Source of the DNA: Amphibalanus amphitrite
Lineage: Eukaryota > Arthropoda > Thecostraca > Balanomorpha > Balanidae
Direction: 5' to 3'
NCBI RefSeq assembly: GCF_019059575.1
Contig: NW_024883405.1
Location: 28,807 to 92,806 of the forward strand
Length of the DNA: 64,000 nt
Positions 55,260 through 64,000 of this stretch are shown piece after piece. The notes under the pieces were generated by a model. The model was given only the letters and a program-made list of their open reading frames with translations, was not told where the DNA came from and ran no database searches. The position numbers and the translations under genes were made by a program. Each line of letters starts with the position of its first letter. The stretch's first letter is position 1.

Positions 55260-57340
55260 GGTGAGCAAGTATATGTATATGTATGTATATGTATGTATAT
55301 GTATGTATATTGTATTAGCGAAGCATTCCAATGATGGATTAGTGTCAGCTTCTAGTCAATGACAATAGTAAAAACATATAAAACACAAGCACACACACGC
55401 ATACACATTGTACTAAAATACCAAAACGCTAGTCACATGTCGAGTTTAAAAGTCGTAAAAACTCTGCTCTAGTTCGAGAGCCGGTGGTGGCAGGCGGCAG
55501 GCGATTCCAGGACGAGGCCGCTCGGTACGACAAGGCCCGGCGCGACATAGACAGCCGGTAAGCCGGCAGCTCCAGCACACCGGCACACGTTGCCCGCGTT
55601 GAGCGCTGCGATACAGCGGCTCGCCGAGTGAATAGGGAGCGGATCGCCTCCGGAGCGCAAGGGTCACTCAGCGCCCTGAACACAGTGGAGCAGTCACGGT
55701 GGACGACAAGATCAGCAATGTCATGCCAGCCGAGGGCTCTCAACACCGGTGAAATATGTTCAGAAACCCGCGCTCCGGAGACGACCCTAGCACCAAAATT
55801 CAGGACCTTCTGCACCTTATGTAAATGACAGCGAGCGGCCCCGCCCCAGACGGAGAGGCAGTAAAGGATGTGGGGGAAAACATGGCACTGGATAAGGAGC
55901 TTACGGGTCTCGGGGGTAAGATGATGACGAATTTTATACAAACATAGAAGGATGGAATTGCACTTTTTGACAACATTTGAAATGTGCTTTTCCCAGGATA
56001 GGGTTGAGTCGACCGTCACTCCCAGCATCTTCACAAAAGGGGATGGTTGTAGTGTGTGACCGGATATGGTAAGGGAAAAGGATGAGGTTTTCTTGAGGTT
56101 CTGGCCAGTACCCACAAGAAGCAGGGTGGTCTTACTAGGATTCATTTTCAAGGAATTGGATGTGTAATAGGACTGGACAGCGAGCAAGGTGTCTTCCTGT
56201 TGTTTTTTAAGGACAGGTAAGTCAGTGGGAAGAGCGGAATCGAGGAGTTGGGTATCGTCTGCATAGGAAATGAGCCGTCCATGAGGAAGGTAGGAAGGTA
56301 GGTCATTTGTGAAGATGCTGAAGAGGATTGGGCCGACCAGGGAGCCCTGCGGAACGCCATGGGACATAGGAAAGGATAGGGAGCCGCCTCTCACCACCTG
56401 CCGCCGGCCACCGAGGTAACTCGCGAACCACCCGGGGTCAACACCGTACCAGCTCAACTTGGACAATAAAATACCATGGTCAACACTATCAAAGGCGCGA
56501 CTGAGGTCCACCGACGTGATGGCAACAATGTGACCCTTGTCGACGCGGCGCGTCACCCACTCAACAGCGTCGGTGAGAGCATCCTCCGTTGAGTGATATC
56601 GGCGGTACGCATACTGAGATGGTGATAAAATAGAGGACGTATCAAGATAAGAAGCGAGCTGATTGCAAACCACCTTTTCACATACTTTCGATAACACTGG
56701 TAAAATTGATATAGGTCTAAAATTAACAGCGCTGTCACGGGAACCAGACTTATGAAGCGGCACGACAGAAGCAAGCTTCCAAGATGAGGGAAACGTACGT
56801 AAAGAAAATGAGGCATTGACTAGATGGAGAATGTGGGGTCCAATCACAGGAAAACACTGGCGAATAGCAAACAGTGGTACACCGTCATGTCCCACCGCAC
56901 GGGAGGACGACAACTGCCGCAGGGCCACAGACAACTCCGGGAGTGTCGCCGGCCGCAGACACATGCTGGCCGTGGTGACACAGGGCGGCCTCGGCGGGAG
57001 TGGCGGGGGGTTGCCGGCTGCCAGTTCAGCGGCAATACGCGGACCGACTGTCGCGAAGTGTCGGTTGAACTCATCCGCCCGGGCCTGCGATAGGCCCTCG
57101 CGGGAGTTACCACCCCCGCCCCTCCCCGGACGCAAGGCGAACTCGCGCACGTTTCGCCAGAAACCACGGCGGTCCGACAGCATACCGTCACACAGAAAAG
57201 CACGCTTACATTCCGCCAGGCACGATTTCACTCGGTTTCTGAGTCGCCGGTAGCTGTTTCTGTCGCAAGTGATTCTCACCTACCAGAGATTACGAAGGTG
57301 TCTACGCATCGCCTCCATAAGTTACTGGGTATGGGAGCGA
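55260..57340 (-). mobile_element. CR1/Jockey-clade LINE, 5' truncated
   Basis: Reverse transcriptase (57279-55429), then a short 3' UTR ending in ATACATATAC tandem repeats (55268-55312), the usual microsatellite tail of such LINEs. The 5' end stops near a GA microsatellite, with the endonuclease missing, as expected from incomplete reverse transcription. Confidence 0.85.
55429..57279 (-). pseudogene. LINE reverse transcriptase ORF2, 5' truncated
   Basis: This 616-codon open frame copies element RNA at the target site. DLSRAFD (residues 258-264), GVPQGS (308-313) and YADD (339-342) are all intact. The C-terminal segment ends in the ASSWNRLPP-type motif common in Jockey and CR1 clades. The codon at 57279 is GTG; upstream the same frame meets a TAG at 57280-57282, so the full-length frame is broken. 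No endonuclease precedes it. The RT itself has no internal stops, which points to a fairly young copy. Confidence 0.86.
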
Positions 57341-57354
57341 TTGCAGAGACAGGG

Positions 57355-57483
<129 letters not shown>

Positions 57484-57489
57484 AAATTT

Positions 57490-58430
57490 CGCTGGTGGAT
57501 TTCATAAGCACATAATCATACTTTGAATAATCGCAATATCTATAACGTATCTGCAGTACAAATAATTGGAGATAACTGAAACCTGTAATATATTGAAGAT
57601 GTCACGCGAGGCTTTCTGGAAAGCATCGAACATTTTCCAGTGGAAAGGGGAATAATGTGAGGGTACATAGCGATGAAAAATGCTCAGCTATGTTAGAAAC
57701 ACCGCTAGACTTCAAAAATAGCATCAGACCTGCTGCAACAAACAAAATTGAGTGAATGACTGGGTGAAGCGTTTTATACTGGAGACATGAGGTGATGTAA
57801 GAATAAATTAATTCTAGAAAGAATGTCTGGAAATGGCACAGTGCAGATGTCTAGAACGTTCGACGTTATATGTATACGACGTCCATACTCCACATGCAGC
57901 TGGGACACGCTGGAAGAAACAAGATGCTCGCGGAGAGTCAGCGTCGATACTATAGTGTGCATCGGGTGGCCATCGAGATGTAGGTACGTACTTGCAAACG
58001 TTTAAAAGCTGTGAGCTCAAAAGAGCACGGCCAAGGGACAAGACGGTCACTCAGCCCACTCTAACTGATGACGTTTTAAGACGTGCGCAGACGTCATAGA
58101 ATGGATCAGTAAACGATCAGCTGGATTTGGGTACATCTTAAACTTCCAAGACCACTTGTCAAAATTTGTAATTTTGCGTCCACTGAAGAAGACAGACCAA
58201 GAAGTTGCATATCATCTGGACATTTTTTCTGTTTGATCGGTGCACCAAACACTATGCATAGCAAGTAAGCCATGCTGTGGGGCTCAACTGGCAGAGGAGT
58301 TCAGTTTAAATGACTAATGTACTTAAACAATTACGTAATTCAACTCATTGTCACGTAACTGTTTATTGCCCATTGCTACCAACTATTGTATCAACTATTG
58401 TAACGTTACTGTCAGGTTTGTAAAGCAACT
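57490..58430. other. Spacer
   Basis: No gene recognised. Confidence 0.4.
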
Positions 58431-58646
58431 ATGTATATTGCATGCCTTTGTCCGGGAATGTTTCAAATGTTCCCGGATTTATTCCAGTCTGACAACGGCA
58501 CAGAGCTCCGGAACGCCCTGCTGGACGGCCTGAAGCTGATGTGGTTACACCTGATGCTAGTGCATGGAAGGCCTAGACATTCAGGTTGGCCTAGACATAA
58601 CAGGCTGGTGCCCGAGCACACCGTTCTTCTTGTCGATGAACTATAA
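58431..58646 (+). pseudogene. Integrase core relic
   Basis: The frame reads FQSDNGTELRNALLDGLKLM, then LMLVHGRPRHSG. SDNG with a following VHGRPRHS is the signature of rve-type integrase cores found in KRBA2-like and Gypsy-derived genes. The other catalytic residues are missing, so this is a fragment. Confidence 0.6.
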
Positions 58647-58839
58647 ATGGGATAGTCATTTCTTCAACTGGCATTTCCTCTTTTCGACGTAGTACATAGA
58701 AATTGACTTGGGTGTAAAAAGCACAAGATTTCATTCGGTTGAAGGGATTCATTTATTTTGAATTATGATTTTTCGTTATCTTTATTAGTCTTTAGCATTT
58801 GCATGTAACGGCGTTTTCCTCTCCATAGGGATCCGGCGC

Positions 58840-59980
58840 TTTGCAACATCCTGCATGTGGCATGTTGCTTTTTAACTCTCTGTGACTAGAGACACAGAAT
58901 AGCCACGCCCATGTGGAGTTGTCTGCCTTTGTCAATACAATACAATACAATGCTGCTGACAGTGTCTACGCCGGCCCGAAGCCCACACTACATGTCGGGG
59001 CAATACGACCATGTGGGCAGTGCGACTTTGATTTCATGAACGTGGAAAAATGCGACATCAACTTGCCGTTCTGCTCTGACGGCAGAACGGCAACAGAGGG
59101 CGAATAAACCCTGAACTGTCTGACAGCACGACAGTTCCGTGGAAGCATGAATTGTCGTGATCGTGACTGATTTCCGAAATGGAAAACCGCTACAACCGCT
59201 TTGTAAAGATGTTCGTTCTTGCAAAGAGGGCTCACTGGCAGGAGATAGGCGATGCCATTAGGGTATCTTCAGGTTTTCCGTAACTCCAGTGGAACTCATT
59301 GACGAGAAGCTACGGAAGGGTGAAATACAACGCTGGTCGAAACGCGAGCGGCAGGGGGTCAACTCATTACCATCCTGGCCGTACTTCGAACACATCCAGA
59401 CAACCATGGAGAGAAACCCCGTTACCTCTCCCGATGGTCTACAAGGAATGTCTCGGTGCACCCCCCTCCCAGTAGCACTGCTACAGACCAGCAGCAGGTA
59501 GCCACAACGGTAACGCCGGGGACAACCCGACGGAATTTCATCCCGTGACTACAGCGCTGCTCACCGTGACAGCATGGTCCCTCGACCGAACCGTCCACTA
59601 GCTCCGCAGGAAGCTCAATGAGGGATGTGCACATCAAGAACGTCTGAGGCCCTCGCTGAATGGGTGCGTCAGAAGACGGACGTTGAAAAGACGAAGGCAG
59701 AGAACTACGCAAAAAGGGTCGCGACGTTGAATCGGCTAGTCTCTGGCCAGCAAGCGCCAGCAATGAGTGAAAACGACAAGGCGGATATAGCCCCAAAATC
59801 AATCCCTGAGGAAACTGGCTCAACAGTTTAAAATGAAAGCACGCGAGACATGGACCATGACTTCAGCAACAAGAGAATGTTCAAACTGTTCAAACTGTGC
59901 TTGGAAAGCGACTCAAGCGAAAGCGAGGACGACCTATGGAGCCTGCCGTTAAGAAGTGATTATCCGATTGTGATCATAAT
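58840..59980 (+). pseudogene. Decayed coding relic of unknown kind
   Basis: Short frames look protein-like, for example VELIDEKLRKGEIQRWSKRE near 59290 and LAEWVRQKTDVEKTKAENYA near 59655, but stops and frameshifts separate them. No family recognised. A CAATA repeat is at 58935-58952. Confidence 0.3.
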
Positions 59981-60007
59981 GGTAATGTCACAGGGATAGG
60001 TACACTC

Positions 60008-60214
60008 GGGGGCAGATTGATGTTCCACCACTCCCTACCCATCGGGCCCCCATGGCTCAGCACTGGCTGCTGCCAGTGTTGCCTGCCCTCAGCACTGCTC
60101 AGCACTGCCTGCCAGTGCCAGTGCTGCCAGTGCTGCCACTGGCAGCAGCCAGTGCTGAGCCATGGGAGCCCGATGGGTAGGGAGTGGTGGAACATCAATC
60201 TGCCCTCGAGTGTA
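60008..60214. repeat. Long near-perfect palindrome (foldback MITE)
   Basis: Arms of about 80-90 bp open GGGGGCAGATTGATGTTCCA, with flanking GTACACTC and its inverse, around a CAGTGCTGCC-rich loop. Arms differ at only one or two bases. No coding potential. Confidence 0.9.
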
Positions 60215-60355
60215 CAAAGATGACACATTGGGACGTGCCTCAAAGGGGACCATGTCGGGGTGGCTGCTTGAAGCCGGGATAATTAGTGAGAATAATGGTT
60301 TCAAACTGGTCTGCACGTCGATGAGGCGGGACTAAACAGCACATCAGCCGCTCTC

Positions 60356-60615
60356 ATGGGCTGGCCGCGGTGTGTGAATAGTCAGCGTGACACCTGCAAC
60401 CAGACTGGCATGCTCTACTACGAGGTGGTGTGGGGCGGAGTCCCCTCTGAGGCCTTCGGTGACTTCCTCACCAGCCTGAATGTGGTCCTGGGGGACGAGC
60501 ACAATCTTCATGGACAACGCGCCGGCACACCGCAGAGCCCAGCTAGCCGACCATGATTATCGTCTAACGCACTGATTAAAGTAAGAATAATTTGGAATCT
60601 TGAAATTAGCGAGTT
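60356..60615 (+). pseudogene. DDE transposase relic A (second catalytic Asp)
   Basis: It reads GMLYYEVVWGGVPSEAFGDF, and one base out of frame IFMDNAPAHRRAQLADH. VWGGV...F and FMDNAPAHR are the middle block of Tc1/IS630-type DDE enzymes. A frameshift lies near 60500. Confidence 0.6.
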
Positions 60616-60840
60616 TTTGAACAAGTCTGCTAGTGAACCGACAGATCTCATGCGGTTGACGTTACTTGCCACCACCTACAATACTACTACTAAAAACACT
60701 TCAGAATTCAGGAACCGTCCGAATTATGCATGATAGGTATATGAATTCAGTACCTACCTACCTAAAAGACTTCCAAGCTGAAAAGTGAGTCAGGAAGGAA
60801 ACTTCAGATGTTATATGCCAACAAAAAAAAAAAAGCTCCA

Positions 60841-61379
60841 GCGTCCCCGAGAGTGAGGGCGAAACCGTCTACATTGACGAGACATGGTTCACAACGAGAA
60901 TGAAGCATTCAGTGGGATGGGCAGACTGCACGCAGTCCATCGCAAACATGCCTTCAGCCTTCTACTACTTCCGCCTTCAGCCTTCTCCGGCGGCTGACTA
61001 CCATTTCCCATTTCTGAACGAGCCATCGGTGATAATCATGAAGGGTTTCGTACCATACGCAGCAGACTGAAGCCACTAGCTGTCAGAACACACCAACCAG
61101 GAAAGCAGAAATGAGCTGGCTGTTAAAAGATGCACTTCCTTCCGGCTGTTGCCACGAGGTTGGAGCTGTTGGACCTCAGTCAGCGGAGCACAGTTCAGCG
61201 GAGTGTCTGGTGGATATTTAATCGGCGGATGGAGTGAAGTGGTTCGCTTACCACCCAGACATTCAGAGCTCAACGCAATAGAGCAGATGTGGGGCATCAT
61301 GAAGCACCACGCTCGCCATCGCTATCGCCGTAAATTACGTTTTCACGAGCAGTTGAAAAGACTTGGTCGAGAGTCGTGA
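60841..61379 (+). pseudogene. DDE transposase relic B (first and third catalytic residues)
   Basis: Around 60870-60940 it reads VYIDETWFTTRMKHSVGWAD, the first-Asp block. At 61240-61370 it reads RLPPRHSELNAIEQMW, the third acidic block. The middle block is missing here and lies instead in relic A, upstream, so either two copies have decayed differently or one was rearranged. Confidence 0.6.
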
Positions 61380-61489
61380 CCGAAGAGCGAAGGTATGAAA
61401 TAATTTATGGAGTATCGCCTGTGCTTCCATTTCAGATTCCTATATACCTACTGCCTGAGTGTGAATGACTCCAGCACAAACGAGACACC

Positions 61490-62000
61490 GAGCGGACATC
61501 GCACACCGCAGTTGGAATTCAGTCCTTCCATCCGAATAGACCGACCGACGACCATGAAAAGTAAGCGATTCTCGGCGAAAATCTCCTTGAAGGAGCTCTA
61601 GAACTTTTGGTTCTGCCGGAAGGCACTAAACAGTCCTCCTGGGCCTACCGGTGATGGTAAAGTAGTTACAAAAGCTGCAGTTGAAAAAGAACGGGAAAGA
61701 ACGGGAGCAACAGCCGAAGAAGCGGCAGTGTCGGAGGCGGTGGCCAGTGAAAGATAAATGGCCAGTTGGTCGTCGGAGCTGAGACGATGGACCGGTGTTC
61801 ATGATGAGGGAGGTCGCTCCCGGTTCTGCTGGTGACAGCCCTTCCATTCGACCGACAGCCATGAAGAACGAGTGGTTGCTGGCAGAAGCCTCCCTGAAGG
61901 AGCTCCAAAAACTGTGGGATCTGCCGGCAGCCACTCAGCAGTCCTGGGCAGGACCGGTGAAAACAAGGAGGAGGCTGCGGAAGTCGGAGACGAAGAAAGA
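61490..62000 (+). repeat. Two diverged copies of a coding-like segment
   Basis: 61510-61670 and 61835-61990 share CTTCCATYCGA, GACCATGAA-like and CTSAAGGAGCTC blocks spaced alike. The second is open (MKNEWLLAEASLKELQKLWD), the first has stops. Unidentified, possibly from the same relic. Confidence 0.45.
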
Positions 62001-62109
62001 GGAATCGCGGGAGGAAGAACCAAAGAAGTGGCAGTGCCAGGGGCGTTTGCAAGTTGAAAAGAGAAGTGGGAGCTTTATTACCACCAGCAATGGCTTCTGA
62101 AAAGCAGCT

Positions 62110-63180
62110 CCAACTTGCGTGATCCAATATGACGTGGCTAGTGCTCGCGGTGCGGCGGCCAATCCCGGGTCTTTCCTTCGCAAATTAAATACATTTTGAC
62201 ACACTCCAGTAAGGCCAGGCATGAATGGTATTTTTTTTTTTGGCTCACATTAGTCCAAGTATATTTTATGTCTATCAGGATTATGACTATCTCGCCAACG
62301 CGCACGCGCACACGGACACACACGCACCCATATCGTGCGGAGGCGGTCGGGGCTGTACCACCGCCGGTGCCGCTCAGACCGTGCTCCCTGGCGCGGCGGT
62401 CACAGCGCCCTGCCGGTTCCCTCCTCTGGTTCGCTCTACGCTCGGCTGGCCACTTGGTTGCACAGGTCTTTGTGGAGGTAAGAATATGTTGGTCACAAAC
62501 AATTATGATTACCATGCTGTCTATGCTTACAACAGCATGCAAAACAAGATAATCGACATAACGGTGGCTATAGAACCGTAGGAGAGCCAAGGGGCCAACC
62601 AAATATTCAACATACTGATTGTACCTATTGCAGTGCATGCAGGATATAAACGAGCGCCCGACCACAGCTTTAGACAACTTTCAATCCATGCGGAGCCCTT
62701 GCCGATCAAGGAATGACTAACCGCCCCCTTCCCAATTTGCAGTAAACGCTGTCGACCAACTATCGTAATTCGTACTTGATTTGCACTCTCCTAACATGCA
62801 TGACTAAATTCGATCATGCAGTGGACAGCGTACAGCTGACGAACCAAGGCCATATAACCAGGTATGGTCATCAGGCTTTTTTTTACCGTCCCCTACCGGG
62901 CCCGAATGACGTCACTGGGATGGTAACTCGCCGGCCGCCGTCCGTAGCCATTATGGAGGACGGACGTTTAAATACGTTTTCAGCGGATTTTAGTGCAGTT
63001 TTGATGTCCGATGCAAGGCAGAACGGTGTGATGTTTCCTCAGTGAAGCAAATCAGGACCAGCTGTTACTCGAACCAAAGATTTGGCGACATTATTGGGAT
63101 CGGACCGAGCCAACGTGCGCCCCGCCGGATATCCGGCCAGCACATCGGCGTCTATCTCGGAGATGAAAATCGCCATAGTT
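62110..63180. other. Spacer with CA-rich stretch and promoter-like segment
   Basis: A GCACGCGCACACGGACACAC run is near 62300. At 62905-62990 GAATGACGTCACTGG (CRE-like) and GTAGCCATTATGGAGG (YY1-like) suggest a promoter, but no downstream ORF is recognised. Confidence 0.35.
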
Positions 63181-63189
63181 TGCGCGAGG

Positions 63190-63690
63190 CTTCGGAGTCA
63201 ATGGATTTCTGGTGACTCTGACTCCAACCGCGACTTCCAAAAAACAACTCCGACTCCGACGGGCTGGGTAATCAACTCCTACCGACTCTAACTCCGACTC
63301 CGCAGCCCTGCCAGATCTGCGGAGCGGCCAGAGCTGCGGAGCCGGAGTCGGAGTCGATTTTAGAAACCCGAGCCGGAGTCGGAGTCGGAGTCATCGAAAA
63401 TATGTCGACTCCGCAGCTCTGCTAGGTCTGCGGAGTCGGAGTCGGGAGTTGGAGTCGGTCGGAGTCTACAATTCTGCCCGGATTTGTCGACTCGGTGGCT
63501 GTCGGTGGTCGGAGCTGGTTTTTTAAAGCCGGAGTCGGAGTCGGAGTCGGAGTCGCCGAAAATCCATCGACTCCGCAGCCCTGGCGGAGCCGATGGATTT
63601 TCGGTGACCCCGACTCCGACTCGGTTTCCAAAATCGACTCCGAGTCCGGTCAGAACTGTCGACCCTGACTCCGACTCCGCAGCCCTGGTT
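63190..63690. repeat. GGAGTC hexamer arrays with CAGGGCTGCGGAGTC ends
   Basis: Several short blocks of GGAGTC or GACTCC lie in alternating orientation, each bounded by CTGCGGAGTC and GACTCCGCAGCCCTG. They look like adjacent or nested copies of the hAT-like MITE at 43906-44189. Confidence 0.75.
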
Positions 63691-64000
63691 TTGCGTCTAT
63701 TTCGCCCCATAATTAAGAGAGGTTGTGTGAACTGCACAAACCGAAATTGTACCGTAACACGTATATGTACACATTCCAAACTTCTGACTGGAACGAACCA
63801 AATGCGTACACAATATACCGGTTTATGTCATACCATAAATCGTAGTTAAAAAAACCACATTGGACAGATTGGTAGAGGACAAATAAGGCACAAGCCTAAT
63901 CTCTTACGACTTGAGTAGGTACAATAAAATGCTCCGAACTGTCGGAAAGTTGTACAAGATGTCGCCTCTCCAAACACAATGTGCCGATTGACTCCGCGAC
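63691..64000. other. Spacer to window end
   Basis: No gene seen. Confidence 0.4.

Overview
This is eukaryotic nuclear DNA, most likely from an arthropod and perhaps a crustacean. It has few host genes, spliced exons with GT-AG borders, long AT-rich spacers, many microsatellites and a very high load of transposable elements. The arthropod call rests mainly on a two-exon DM4/DM12-family gene, a family known from arthropods. I cannot name a species.

Host genes are sparse. The 5' half of a mitochondrial F1-ATPase inhibitor (IF1) gene lies on the minus strand at 185-1513 and runs off the left edge. A complete two-exon DM4/DM12-type secreted protein gene lies on the minus strand at 13971-17990. 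A single-exon gene for a secreted, mucin-like protein with an N-terminal Apple/PAN-like module and a C-type-lectin-like end lies on the plus strand at 19934-21361. Weaker exon candidates are at 35038-35151, 36867-37213 and 54498-54600.

Nearly everything else is mobile DNA, often nested. From left to right: a hAT-type element (4688-5949); two nested hAT-type elements (6695-8855 around 7502-8652); a 5' fragment of a Jockey-like LINE (about 9440-11840); a TAA-flanked element (12518-13212); a 3-bp-TSD element nested with a TTAA element inside the DM4/DM12 intron (14894-16228); and a composite (24199-34758) that contains a huge foldback element (25161-33611). The foldback consists of about 10 copies of a 278-bp unit in one orientation and about 18 in the other, bounded by unique inverted ends and a 9-bp target duplication.

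A Ty3/Gypsy-type LTR element (38276-48412, minus strand, TSD TATG) follows. It carries gag, protease and integrase zinc-finger coding but no reverse transcriptase. At least four other elements have broken it: a 2.7-kb hAT in the 3' LTR, a dispersed repeat and a 1.2-kb element in the 5' LTR, and a Transib-like 2.2-kb element in gag that itself holds a hAT-like MITE. Further right are a TTAA element (48425-49335), a hAT-type element with a nested mariner-like MITE (51975-53977), a 5'-truncated LINE with an almost intact reverse transcriptase (55260-57340), decayed DDE transposase and integrase relics (58430-61380), a long palindrome (60008-60214) and GGAGTC hexamer arrays (63190-63690).

Two patterns stand out as possibly undescribed. 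One is the foldback element built from a homogenised satellite. The other is a family of TTAA-flanked elements whose two ends carry G-tract/C-tract hairpins with member-specific loops that match between left and right ends of the same copy.
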